From an uncultured Allosphingosinicella sp. (lineage in GTDB: Bacteria; Pseudomonadota; Alphaproteobacteria; Sphingomonadales; Sphingomonadaceae): DNA of 64,000 nucleotides. The notes beneath the pieces are model-generated. The model was not told the DNA's origin and searched no databases. It was given only the letters and a program-made list of their open reading frames with translations. Each line of letters opens with the position of its first letter. Position 1 is the stretch's first letter. Below are positions 7,903 to 19,191 of the stretch, in pieces. The translations under genes and the position numbers were made by a program. Location: assembly GCA_934539295.1 (NCBI GenBank), contig CAKTCN010000011.1, positions 17,547 through 81,546 of the forward strand. Reading direction: 5' to 3'.

Positions 7903-8402
7903 GGGCGGAGGTGCCTTCTAGCCCCTCTCCCCTTGCGGAAGAGGGAGAGGCCCGCTCGCGCAGCGAGTGGGAGGGTGAGGGGCTGCTCCTTACCCGCGAA
8001 CAACTCACCATCCGCGCTCGCCACATGCGTTTCGACCCGACCGAAGCCGAAAAGCGCCTCTGGTCCATGCTGCGTGATCGCCGTCTCTCGACCTTCAAGT
8101 TCAAGCGGCAGCAAATTATCTACCCGTACATCGTGGATTTCATCTGCCTTGCCGAACGCCTAATCATCGAGGCCGATGGCTCGCAGCATGCGGATAGCGC
8201 CTATGATATGCGCCGCGACGGCTTCCTAAAGGCGCAGCGTTTTCGTGTTCTTCGCTTCTGGAACAACGATGTACTTGCTCGATCTGAACAAGTAGCCGCG
8301 GCGATCTTCGCTCATCTTTCGTTCCCTCACCCTCCCGTTGCTACGCGACGGGCCCCTCCCTCTCCCGCAGGGGGAGAGGGGCTAGGAGTAAAACATGGCT
8401 GA
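7899..8402 (+). CDS. DUF559 endonuclease-like protein translated through two flanking repeats
   Basis: The core (about residues 35-135 of 167) is a DUF559 domain with FDPTEAEKRLWSMLRDRR and the PD-(D/E)XK-like signature IVDFICLAERLIIEADG followed by QH, related in fold to very-short-patch-repair endonucleases. Function is not established. I chose GTG 7899 because it overlaps the thioesterase stop and follows GGAGGAG; an internal ATG near the domain start (8025) is possible. With the GTG start, both ends of the protein are encoded by inverted copies of the family 1 repeat. Its stop lies 8 bases inside lpdA. Confidence 0.8.
   Translation: MRAEVPSSPSPLAEEGEARSRSEWEGEGLLLTREQLTIRARHMRFDPTEAEKRLWSMLRDRRLSTFKFKRQQIIYPYIVDFICLAERLIIEADGSQHADSAYDMRRDGFLKAQRFRVLRFWNNDVLARSEQVAAAIFAHLSFPHPPVATRRAPPSPAGGEGLGVKHG
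7921..7983. repeat. REP-like element, family 1, copy c, inside DUF559 5' end
   Basis: Head GCCCCTCTCCCCTTGCGG, inner hairpin around CGCTCGCG/CAGCGAGTG and tail GGGAGGGTGAGGGGC match the elements at 2320 and, inverted, at 2413 and 8324. It overlaps the first codons of the DUF559 frame. Confidence 0.85.
8324..8382. repeat. REP-like element, family 1, copy d (inverted), DUF559 3' end
   Basis: This is the inverted counterpart of 7921-7983: CCCTCACCCTCCC, an inner hairpin CCCGTTGC/GCGACGGG and GGGGAGAGGGGC. It encodes the last residues of the DUF559 protein and ends just before the lpdA ribosome binding site (GGAG at 8385). Confidence 0.85.
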
Positions 8403-9795
8403 TACTTACGACCTTATCGTGCTTGGTTCGGGGCCTGGCGGCTATGTCGCGGCGATCCGGGGGGCGCAGCTGGGCATGAAGGTGGGAATCGTCGAGCGCG
8501 AGTTGCTCGGCGGGATCTGCCTCAATTGGGGGTGTATCCCGACCAAGGCTTTGCTGCGGTCGGCCGAGATCTTCCATTATATGCAGCATGCCGGCGACTA
8601 TGGGCTGGTGGCGCAGGGGATCAGTGCCGACCTCGAAAAGGTGGTGAAGCGCTCGCGCGGGGTGGCCAAGCAGCTCAACCAGGGTGTCACGCACCTCATG
8701 AAGAAGAACAAGATCACCGTCCACATGGGCAGCGGCAAGCTCACTGCGCCGGGCAAGCTCAGCGTCACCGACAAGGACGGGAAGACGACCGAGCTGACCG
8801 CCAAGAACATCATCGTTGCCACCGGCGCCCGCGCCCGCGACCTGCCGAACCTGCCGGCGGACGGCAAGCGCGTGTGGACCTATCGTCACGCAATGACCCC
8901 GGCGGAGATGCCGACCAAGCTGCTCGTTATCGGTTCGGGCGCGATCGGGATCGAGTTTGCGAGCTTCTACAACGACATGGGTGCGGATGTGACCGTTGTC
9001 GAGATGATGGACCGCATCGTGCCGGTCGAGGATGCGGACGTGTCGGCCTTCCTCGAAAAGGCGCTGAAGAAGCAGGGCATGAACATCCTGACCAAGGCGG
9101 CGGTCGAGAAGATCTCGGCCGATGCGAACGGCGTCAAGGCGAGTATCAAGGACAAGGACGGCAAGGTCACCGACGGCGAATATAGCCATGTGATCGTCGC
9201 CATCGGCATCGTGCCCAACACCGCCGACATCGGCCTCAAGGAGATCGGCGTCGAGGTGGACGAGCGCGGTTTCGTCAAGACCGACCCGACCTGCGCCACC
9301 AAGGTGCCCGGCATCTGGGCGATCGGCGACATCACCGCTCCGCCTTGGTTGGCGCACAAGGCGAGCCATGAGGGCGTGATCGCGGCGGAGGCAATTGCGG
9401 GCAACCACCCGCATGCCATGGACCCGCGCAACATTCCGGGCTGCACCTATTGCCACCCGCAGATCGCCAGCGTGGGCCTCACCGAAGCCAAGGCGAAGGA
9501 ATTGGGCTACGAGGTCAAGGCCGGCACCTTCCCGTTCATCGGCAACGGCAAGGCGATTGCGCTCGGCGAGGCTGAAGGCTTCGTGAAGACGGTGTTCGAT
9601 GCCAAGACCGGCGAGCTGCTCGGCGCCCACATGGTCGGCGCCGAAGTCACCGAGATGATACAGGGCTATACGATCGGCAAGACCATGGAGACGACCGAGG
9701 CGGAGCTGATGGAAACGGTGTTCCCGCACCCGACGATCAGCGAGGCGATGCACGAAAGCGTCCTCGCTGCCTACGGCCGCGCGCTGCACATTTAA
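8395..9795 (+). CDS. lpdA: Dihydrolipoyl dehydrogenase (E3)
   Basis: The 466-residue flavoprotein has the FAD motif GSGPGGYVAA at residues 11-20, the redox-active disulfide GGICLNWGCIPTK (C42, C47), an NAD-binding GSGAIGIEFASF near 183 and the C-terminal catalytic HPTISEAMHE with H445. It reoxidises dihydrolipoamide of 2-oxoacid dehydrogenase complexes using NAD. It lies downstream of pdhC. It is the only E3 in the window, so it may also serve the branched-chain complex at 48.7 kb. The Shine-Dalgarno AGGAG sits just after a palindromic repeat. Confidence 0.95.
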   Translation: MADTYDLIVLGSGPGGYVAAIRGAQLGMKVGIVERELLGGICLNWGCIPTKALLRSAEIFHYMQHAGDYGLVAQGISADLEKVVKRSRGVAKQLNQGVTHLMKKNKITVHMGSGKLTAPGKLSVTDKDGKTTELTAKNIIVATGARARDLPNLPADGKRVWTYRHAMTPAEMPTKLLVIGSGAIGIEFASFYNDMGADVTVVEMMDRIVPVEDADVSAFLEKALKKQGMNILTKAAVEKISADANGVKASIKDKDGKVTDGEYSHVIVAIGIVPNTADIGLKEIGVEVDERGFVKTDPTCATKVPGIWAIGDITAPPWLAHKASHEGVIAAEAIAGNHPHAMDPRNIPGCTYCHPQIASVGLTEAKAKELGYEVKAGTFPFIGNGKAIALGEAEGFVKTVFDAKTGELLGAHMVGAEVTEMIQGYTIGKTMETTEAELMETVFPHPTISEAMHESVLAAYGRALHI

Positions 9796-9834
9796 TTACA
9801 GAGCCAAATGCAGCTTCGGGCGTTCGGGGGCAGT

Positions 9835-10830
9835 ATGAAGCATATCATCCTGCCCCTGGCGCTCGCCTGCGCCGCCATGCCGGCGGCTGCCGCTGAGGTC
9901 GGCGCCGACCTCAAGAACTTCGTTTACCCTTATCCGGTGCGCTGGTTTGAGACGCAGTCGCAGAGTGCGGCCGTGCGCATGGCATATATGGACGTGGCGC
10001 CCACGACTCGTGCGAACGGGCGAACGGCGGTGCTGCTGCACGGCAAGAATTTCTGCGCGGCGACCTGGGGCGACACGGCGCGGGCGCTTGCCGGTGCCGG
10101 TTATCGCGTGATCGTTCCCGATCAGGTCGGCTTCTGCAAATCGTCGAAGCCGGCCGGTTATCAATATAGCTTTCACGCGCTTGCGACGCTGACGCGCGAC
10201 CTGCTTGCGCAGGCGGGGGTGGATAAGGCGGTGATCGTCGGCCACTCCACCGGCGGCGTGCTCGCGACGCGCTACGCGCTTCTGTATCCTGGGCAGGTGG
10301 AGCAGTTGGTGCTGGTCAACCCGCTCGGGCTCAACGACACGCTGGCGGAGGGGGTGCCTTATGCCGACCTCACCAAGCTGCGCGAGGAAGAGGCGAAGAC
10401 CCACAGGGCCTCGATCAAGGCGTATCAGCTGACCAATTATTATCATGGGCAGTGGCGCCCTGAATATGATCGTTGGGTCGACATGCTTGCCGGTCAATAT
10501 GCGAGCGCAGGGGGGGAGAGCGTGCGCGAGGCGCAGGCGCGGCTGTCCGACATGATACAGACGCAGCCCGTCGCGACCGAACTGCCGCGGCTGCGCGTGC
10601 CCACGACGCTGATGATCGGCATGCTGGACGAGACCGCCTTCAGGGCTGGTTCTGCACCCGAGGACCGCCGCGCGCAGGTGCGCAAGGTGCCGCGGGCGGC
10701 CGAGGACGTCGTGCGCAGCATAGCCGGTGCGACGTTGGTGCGCTTTCCCGACCTCGGCCATTCGCCGCAGGTCGAGGCGCCGGATCGCTTTCACACGTCG
10801 CTGATCGAGACGTTGGCCGCGCGGCGTTAA
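9835..10830 (+). CDS. Exported alpha/beta hydrolase
   Basis: This 331-residue protein has a signal peptide (MKHIILPLALACAAMPAAAA) and an alpha/beta-hydrolase core with oxyanion segment LLHGKNFCAATW, nucleophile elbow GHSTGG (Ser about 143), a candidate acid in GMLDETAF, and the catalytic His in DLGHSPQVEAP. The substrate is unknown; esterase, lipase or peptidase activity is possible. The start at 9835 gives a clean signal peptide; an upstream in-frame ATG at 9808 would mask it. It ends directly before the stress-type promoter of the next gene. Confidence 0.85.
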   Translation: MKHIILPLALACAAMPAAAAEVGADLKNFVYPYPVRWFETQSQSAAVRMAYMDVAPTTRANGRTAVLLHGKNFCAATWGDTARALAGAGYRVIVPDQVGFCKSSKPAGYQYSFHALATLTRDLLAQAGVDKAVIVGHSTGGVLATRYALLYPGQVEQLVLVNPLGLNDTLAEGVPYADLTKLREEEAKTHRASIKAYQLTNYYHGQWRPEYDRWVDMLAGQYASAGGESVREAQARLSDMIQTQPVATELPRLRVPTTLMIGMLDETAFRAGSAPEDRRAQVRKVPRAAEDVVRSIAGATLVRFPDLGHSPQVEAPDRFHTSLIETLAARR

Positions 10831-10855
10831 GGAACGGCAGGGCGGTCGCATCGTT
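10831..10855 (+). promoter_or_regulatory. EcfG-type (general stress sigma) promoter
   Basis: GGAAC at 10831-10835 and CGTT at 10852-10855 are separated by 16 bases. This exactly matches the alphaproteobacterial EcfG promoter form GGAAC-N16/17-CGTT. It lies 44 bases upstream of the DUF4142 start in the same direction. Confidence 0.7.
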
Positions 10856-10899
10856 GTTCCCGGGGCGCCGCAGATCGCGCCCGCGAGGGAGACGAGTTC

Positions 10900-11505
10900 A
10901 TGAAAGCGCATATCATCCTGGCGTCGGCCGCGACGCTTGCCTTGGCCGCATGCGGCGGTAGCGAGTCCACGACGGCGAACGAGGCGGTCGCCGACAATGC
11001 GGTGCTCGATACCGCGGACAACATGGTCGACGACAATATGGTCGGCGGCAACATGATGGCGCCGCCGGCAGCGACGGCGGCCAACGGCCAGGAATATGCC
11101 ACCATGGCCGCGGCCGGCGACCTCTACGAGATCGAAAGCTCGCGCCTGGCGCTCGAAAAGGCGCAGAACGCCCAGGTCAAGGAGCTGGCGCAGATGATCA
11201 TCACCGATCACGAAAAGTCGACGGCCGACCTCAAGACCGCGGCCGGCGAGGCGCAGCCGGCGATCACCGTAACGCCGGCGCTCAATGCCGAGCAGCAGGC
11301 GAACATGGAGGCGCTGCGCGCCGCATCGGCCGCGGATTTCGACCGCCTCTATATCTCCCAGCAGATCCCGGCGCACGAGAAGACGCTGGCGCTGGTGCAG
11401 GATTATGCCGGCAAGGGCGAGGTCGTGTCGCTGAAGGCACATGCGGCGACCGTCACCGCACCGGTGCAGCGCCACCTGGAGCGCCTGCGGACCATGCAGC
11501 AGTAA
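10900..11505 (+). CDS. DUF4142 domain lipoprotein
   Basis: The 201-residue protein starts with a lipoprotein signal (MKAHIILASAATLALAACGG, lipobox LAAC) and a low-complexity Asn/Asp/Met spacer (about 25-65). A helical DUF4142 domain follows (about 66-201) with AAAGDLYEIESSRLALEKA and IITDHEKSTADLK. DUF4142 proteins are helical, ferritin-like in prediction, and often belong to stress regulons; the biochemical role is unknown. An EcfG-type promoter stands immediately upstream and a strong terminator follows, so it is a single stress-induced unit. Confidence 0.88.
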   Translation: MKAHIILASAATLALAACGGSESTTANEAVADNAVLDTADNMVDDNMVGGNMMAPPAATAANGQEYATMAAAGDLYEIESSRLALEKAQNAQVKELAQMIITDHEKSTADLKTAAGEAQPAITVTPALNAEQQANMEALRAASAADFDRLYISQQIPAHEKTLALVQDYAGKGEVVSLKAHAATVTAPVQRHLERLRTMQQ

Positions 11506-11535
11506 TCACCCCGATCAGGCACGCCTATCGGCGGC

Positions 11536-11565
11536 AAAGGGCAGGCGGGAACGCCTGCCCTTTTT
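11536..11565 (+). terminator. Rho-independent terminator after DUF4142 gene
   Basis: GGGCAGGCG (11539-11547), a four-base loop, CGCCTGCCC (11552-11560) and five T residues (11561-11565). Confidence 0.9.
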
Positions 11566-11620
11566 CGTTGCCGATCGGCCGGCGGCTCTTATGGTGCCCT
11601 GCACAATAAGGGGGACCTTC

Positions 11621-12901
11621 ATGCACAAACTGCTTCTCGCTGCCACGAGCCTGATCGCCGCGTCCGCGGTTCAGGCCGAAACCGTCGTGGTGACCGCCGA
11701 CCGGATGATCGACGTGGTGGGAGGCAAGGTGGTGCAGGAGCCGGTGATCGTGATCACCGATGGCCGCATCGCGTCGGTGGTGGGGCGCAATGGCGGCCGA
11801 CCCGACATTCCCGAGGATGCCAAACGCATCGACCTGCCGGGCAAGACATTGCTGCCGGGCCTCATCGACATGCACGTCCATTTCGGCGGCACCGAGGAAG
11901 TGCGCGGGTACAATGCGCTCGAATATACCGACACCTTCTTCCTGGTGACGGGTGTGCCGAATGCCGAGCGGCTGCTGGATGCGGGCTTCACGACGGCGCG
12001 CAGCGTCGGGGCGGACGGCTATCTGGACGTGGCGCTGCGGCAGGGGATCGAGCTTGGCGTGCTGCGCGGACCGCGGATCGTGGCGGCGACCTATCCGATC
12101 GGCGCGACCGGCGGCCATTGCGACGAGAATACCAACCAGCCCTCGACCGCGCGCACCAGCCCCGGCGTTGCCGATGGGCCCGAGGAAGTGCGCAAGAAGG
12201 TCCGCGAGCTCAAGAAGCTGGGCGCGCAGGTGATCAAGGTCTGCGCCACGGGCGGCGTATTCTCACGCAACACCGACCCGGGTGCGCAGCAGATGACGTT
12301 CGAGGAGCTCAAGATGGCCGCGGACGAGGCGCATATGCTCGGCCTCAAGGTGGCGGCGCACGCCCATGGCACGGACGGCATCAAGGCCGCGATCCGCGCG
12401 GGCATCGACACGATCGAACATGCCAGCTTCATCGACGAGGAGGGGATCCGCCTCGCCAAGGAGCGCGGCACCTGGTTGTCGATGGATATCTACAATACCG
12501 AATATACGCTGACCGAGGGCGCGCGGCTGGGCGTGCTGGAGGAAAATCTGGAGAAGGAACGCCGCGTCGGCACCGTCCAGCGCGAGAATTTCCGCAAGTC
12601 GGTGGCGGCGGGTGCGAGGCATGTCTTCGGCAGCGACGTCGGCGTCTATCCTGCTGGGCTTGGCGGACGGCAGTTCCCCGTCATGGTACGCTTCGGCATG
12701 ACGCCGATGCAGGCCATCCAGGCGGCGACGGTCAACGCCGCACAGGCGCTCGGCCGGACGGGCGACGTCGGTGCCATCGAGGTGGGCCGCTACGGCGACA
12801 TCATCGCGGTGGACGGCGATCCGCTGGCCGACATCCGCGCGCTGGAGGATGTCGATACGGTGATCAAGGGCGGCAAGGTTGAAAAAGGCGAGCGGAACTA
12901 A
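11621..12901 (+). CDS. Exported metal-dependent amidohydrolase (imidazolonepropionase/prolidase-like)
   Basis: The 426-residue protein has a signal peptide (MHKLLLAATSLIAASAVQAE). An amidohydrolase barrel follows with the metal motif DMHVHFGG, a Lys in QVIKVCATGG that may be carboxylated, His residues in AAHAHGTDGIKAA and DTIEHASF, and the late Asp in GSDVGVYPAG. The family hydrolyses amide or peptide bonds; dipeptidase-like activity in the periplasm is plausible but the substrate is unknown. A far upstream in-frame ATG at 11441 lies inside the previous gene and is rejected. The last 8 bases hold part of a possible stress promoter. Confidence 0.87.
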   Translation: MHKLLLAATSLIAASAVQAETVVVTADRMIDVVGGKVVQEPVIVITDGRIASVVGRNGGRPDIPEDAKRIDLPGKTLLPGLIDMHVHFGGTEEVRGYNALEYTDTFFLVTGVPNAERLLDAGFTTARSVGADGYLDVALRQGIELGVLRGPRIVAATYPIGATGGHCDENTNQPSTARTSPGVADGPEEVRKKVRELKKLGAQVIKVCATGGVFSRNTDPGAQQMTFEELKMAADEAHMLGLKVAAHAHGTDGIKAAIRAGIDTIEHASFIDEEGIRLAKERGTWLSMDIYNTEYTLTEGARLGVLEENLEKERRVGTVQRENFRKSVAAGARHVFGSDVGVYPAGLGGRQFPVMVRFGMTPMQAIQAATVNAAQALGRTGDVGAIEVGRYGDIIAVDGDPLADIRALEDVDTVIKGGKVEKGERN

Positions 12902-12919
12902 GCGCGCGACAGGAGCGTG
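12894..12919 (+). promoter_or_regulatory. Possible EcfG-type promoter, one mismatch
   Basis: GGAAC (12894-12898), 17 bases, then CGTG (12916-12919); one base differs from CGTT. It is 30 bases upstream of the DUF3140 gene. Confidence 0.35.
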
Positions 12920-12949
12920 TAGCTGCGATCTTCACGGGAGCTGCACCGC

Positions 12950-13291
12950 ATGACCACGCCGATCGACAAGGACGAGACCTATCGCGAGTTCCACGACGCC
13001 GTGAACATGTCCGCGGGCGAGATCGAGAAGTGGCTCGGGACCGAGGAAAGCCGCGTGGTCGGGTGGAAGGAAGACCGGGAGGGCGAATCGGTCGGGCACG
13101 CGTCGGGGCGGCATATCGTCGACATATTGCGCAAGAAGAAGGCCGATCTCACCGACGGGGATTATGCACATATGCGCAAGGTGGTCGGCTATGTGCATCG
13201 CCACATGGCGCAGAAGCCGAAGGATGTGCAGGCTTCACCCTGGCGTTATTCGCTGATGAACTGGGGTCACGATCCCCAGAAGAGGAGGTGA
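12950..13291 (+). CDS. DUF3140 domain protein
   Basis: This 113-residue soluble, charged protein matches the DUF3140 pattern as I know it: FHDAVNMSAGEIEKWLGTEES, GHASGRHIVDILRKKKADLT and MRKVVGYVHRHMAQKP near the C-terminus. Function is unknown; it is likely cytoplasmic and possibly nucleic-acid associated given the Lys/Arg/His content. The SMR efflux gene starts two bases after its stop, so the two are probably co-transcribed. Confidence 0.85.
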   Translation: MTTPIDKDETYREFHDAVNMSAGEIEKWLGTEESRVVGWKEDREGESVGHASGRHIVDILRKKKADLTDGDYAHMRKVVGYVHRHMAQKPKDVQASPWRYSLMNWGHDPQKRR

Positions 13292-13292
13292 G

Positions 13293-13628
13293 ATGAATGC
13301 CTGGATTCTGCTCGGCTTCGCCATCGCGTTGGAGATCGCCGCGACGAGCCTGTTGAAGCTTTCGAACGGCTTCTCGCGCCCGTTCTGCGGCGTCGCCTCG
13401 ATGGTCCTGTACTCGCTTTGCTTCTGGCTGCTCGCCTTTGCCTTCACCCGCATTCCGGTGGGCGTCGCCTATGCCTTGTGGTCGGGGATCGGCATCTTCG
13501 CGATCGCGGCGATCGGCGTGCTGTTCTTCCGCCAGCCGCTCAGCATGGCGCAGATCGGCTTCATGGCGCTGATTCTCGTGGGCGCAGTCGGGCTCAGCAT
13601 CGTGACGCCGCCCGGCGCGCATGGATGA
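13293..13628 (+). CDS. SMR-family small multidrug efflux protein
   Basis: The 111-residue protein has four membrane helices, the essential proton/substrate Glu at position 14 (AIALEIAATSLLKLSNGF) and W63 in GVAYALWSGIG. These are hallmarks of EmrE/QacE-type transporters. Such proteins form dimers in the inner membrane and exchange cationic compounds for protons; some family members export guanidinium instead, and no guanidine riboswitch is visible here. The start has AGGAGG six bases upstream, within the end of the DUF3140 gene. Confidence 0.92.
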   Translation: MNAWILLGFAIALEIAATSLLKLSNGFSRPFCGVASMVLYSLCFWLLAFAFTRIPVGVAYALWSGIGIFAIAAIGVLFFRQPLSMAQIGFMALILVGAVGLSIVTPPGAHG

Positions 13629-14090
13629 TCACAAGGCAAGGTGCAGGAACTGGTTGAAGTCGGACGGCCGGTAATCCGCAAAGGCTGCGCCATCCTTGAA
13701 GCCGCGGTTGCGGTATAAAGCGAGCGCTGCTTCGAAGGTGGCGCCGGAACCGGTTTCCAGGCTCAGCACCGACAGCCCGCGTGAACGCGCCTCGGCTATG
13801 GCATGCTCCAGCAGCGCGGCACCCACGCCCCGGCGCAGGAAATCCGGATGCGTACGCATGGACTTCAGTTCTCCGCGCGACCCATCATGCTGCTTGAGCG
13901 CGCATATGCCTGCCACCGCCTCGCCGTTCCAGGCCGTCCACACGGTGACGTCGGGTTGCTGCAGCCCGGAGGAGTCGAGCGCGAAGGAGTGTCCGGGCGG
14001 CGACCCGTCGCGCATGCCTGCAAGATGAAGGGCAAGAAGCGCCCGCGTCTGATCGCCCGACAGGTCATCCTGGCATATGGTAAGCGTCAT
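13629..14090 (-). CDS. GNAT-family N-acetyltransferase
   Basis: The 153-residue protein has the acetyl-CoA motif A region MRTHPDFLRRGVGAALLEHA (Q/RxxGxG/A form) followed by SVLSLETG and the motif B tail ALYRNRGF. The acceptor substrate is unknown. The ATG at 14090 gives the expected N-terminus MTLTICQDDLSG; a longer reading to 14153 lacks similarity. It converges with the SMR gene, with the two stops adjacent (13628/13629), and is divergent from the str operon. Confidence 0.85.
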   Translation of the reverse strand: MTLTICQDDLSGDQTRALLALHLAGMRDGSPPGHSFALDSSGLQQPDVTVWTAWNGEAVAGICALKQHDGSRGELKSMRTHPDFLRRGVGAALLEHAIAEARSRGLSVLSLETGSGATFEAALALYRNRGFKDGAAFADYRPSDFNQFLHLAL

Positions 14091-14158
14091 GATGCTGCCC
14101 TCTGATGTCGCTTGGACGACTATGCACGAGGTGCCAGGAGGGGGGAAGCGCACCCCCG

Positions 14159-14187
14159 TTGACCGAATCTTCAGGCGCGTTTATAGG
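14159..14187 (+). promoter_or_regulatory. Probable housekeeping promoter of the str operon
   Basis: TTGACC (14159-14164), a 17-base spacer, then TATAGG (14182-14187). This would give a leader of about 170 bases before rpsL. Confidence 0.6.
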
Positions 14188-14363
14188 CCGCCTCGCCCGC
14201 GGGACACGGAAGCACGCGCATGCGTGCCATGACGTCCCTCACAAGCGGGTAGAGCTTGAACATTGCCGCACAAGAGCAAAGGCCAGGGTGGCCCTCAGGT
14301 CCGCCGGGGTTTTTGCGCTTTTTGCGTGTTGGCAAAGTAACTTAATAAGGAAGTGAAGGCTTC

Positions 14364-14735
14364 ATGCCCACAATCAACCAGCTGATCCGCAAGGGTCGCG
14401 AACCGCAGAAGGCCAAGTCCAAGGTCCCTGCGATGGAGCAGAACCCGCAGAAGCGCGGCGTTTGCACCCGTGTCTACACGACGACCCCGAAGAAGCCGAA
14501 CTCGGCTCTGCGCAAGGTGGCCAAGGTCCGTCTGACCAACCAGCGCGAAGTCATCAGCTACATTCCGGGCGAAGGCCACAACCTCCAGGAGCACTCCGTT
14601 GTGCTGATCCGCGGCGGCCGTGTGCGCGACCTTCCGGGCGTGCGCTACCACGTGCTGCGCGGCGTTCTCGACACCCAGGGTGTCAAGGACCGCAAGCAGA
14701 GCCGTTCCAAGTACGGCGCCAAGCGCCCGAAGTAA
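14364..14735 (+). CDS. rpsL: 30S ribosomal protein S12 (uS12)
   Basis: This 123-residue protein is full-length uS12, with the decoding-site loop [17 protein letters not shown] and the later [27 protein letters not shown]. The Lys residues of TPKKPNS and GVRYH regions, where streptomycin-resistance changes arise, are wild-type in type. It is the first gene of the str operon, with AAGGAAG upstream of the ATG and rpsG 12 bases downstream. Confidence 0.98.
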   Translation: MPTINQLIRKGREPQKAKSKVPAMEQNPQKRGVCTRVYTTTPKKPNSALRKVAKVRLTNQREVISYIPGEGHNLQEHSVVLIRGGRVRDLPGVRYHVLRGVLDTQGVKDRKQSRSKYGAKRPK

Positions 14736-14747
14736 GGAGACAAAGTT

Positions 14748-15218
14748 ATGTCCCGTCGTCGTCGCCCCGAAAAGCGCGAAATCCTGCCCGACCCGAAGTT
14801 CGGGGACGTGGTCCTTTCCAAGTTCATGAACAGCGTCATGCTGGACGGCAAGAAGGCCGTTGCCGAGAATATCGTCTATGGCGCACTCGATACCGTCGAG
14901 CAGCGTGCCAAGAAGGATCCGCTCGGCGTGTTCCATGACGCGCTCAACAATGTGAAGCCGGGCATCGAAGTCCGCAGCCGCCGCGTCGGCGGCGCGACCT
15001 ACCAGGTTCCCGTCGAAGTGCGCCAGGAGCGTGCCCAGGCGCTGGCGATCCGCTGGCTGATCTCCGCGGCCCGCAGCCGCAGCGAGAACACCATGTCGGC
15101 CCGCCTGTCGGGCGAGTTGCTCGACGCTTCCAACAACCGCGGCAATGCGGTGAAGAAGCGCGAGGACACGCACCGCATGGCCGAAGCCAACCGGGCCTTC
15201 TCGCACTACCGCTGGTAA
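14748..15218 (+). CDS. rpsG: 30S ribosomal protein S7 (uS7)
   Basis: The 156-residue protein starts [20 protein letters not shown] and contains [16 protein letters not shown], typical of uS7. uS7 nucleates assembly of the 30S head and in E. coli represses its own operon. AAGGAGAC precedes the ATG. A strong hairpin lies in the gap to fusA. Confidence 0.98.
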   Translation: MSRRRRPEKREILPDPKFGDVVLSKFMNSVMLDGKKAVAENIVYGALDTVEQRAKKDPLGVFHDALNNVKPGIEVRSRRVGGATYQVPVEVRQERAQALAIRWLISAARSRSENTMSARLSGELLDASNNRGNAVKKREDTHRMAEANRAFSHYRW

Positions 15219-15257
15219 CGGCGCTGGTCTGGAAGTCTCTGTAATCTAACCTATATC

Positions 15258-15286
15258 GTGGGGAGCCGGATTGTCCGGCTCCCCAC
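15258..15286 (+). promoter_or_regulatory. Perfect 13-bp hairpin between rpsG and fusA
   Basis: GTGGGGAGCCGGA and its exact complement are separated by the loop TTG. No T-run follows, so it is unlikely to be a simple terminator. It ends 20 bases before the fusA start. Confidence 0.75.
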
Positions 15287-15306
15287 ATCGCTAAGGAAGA
15301 CCGATC

Positions 15307-17400
<2,094 letters not shown>

Positions 17401-17527
17401 GCTGGAAAAATCGGTAAAGGCGCTTCACCCGGGACCTGCCCGAGTGATTCACGGCTAGGTTTTGCGATGCCGCTCCACAGGCGCTTGGGGCGGCTCGCAG
17501 CAAGATTGACAAGAAGGTAGGACAGCA

Positions 17528-18718
<1,191 letters not shown>

Positions 18719-18729
18719 TATAGAGCCGA

Positions 18730-18763
18730 GGCCGCGCGATTCTTGAGGGATCGCGCGGCCTTT
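18730..18763 (+). terminator. Terminator-like hairpin after tuf
   Basis: GGCCGCGCGAT (18730-18740) pairs with ATCGCGCGGCC (18750-18760) around a nine-base loop, followed by TTT. It separates the str genes from the S10 operon. The short T-run suggests partial termination. Confidence 0.7.
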
Positions 18764-18879
18764 GCCATTTAGTGTAGAGTATCGCCCTTGCCGGGGCTTC
18801 GAGGCCGCGGCACGGGTTTTTTGTTTGCCCCACGTTGGTTCGCTCCAAATGGGGTTGGCTCTTTCGCATCGGTATGGAC

Positions 18880-19191
<312 letters not shown>

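Noticed and set aside
17506-17511. TTGACA just before tuf as a -35 box
   Set aside because: It lies only 16 bases before the tuf ATG, leaving no room for a -10 and a leader.
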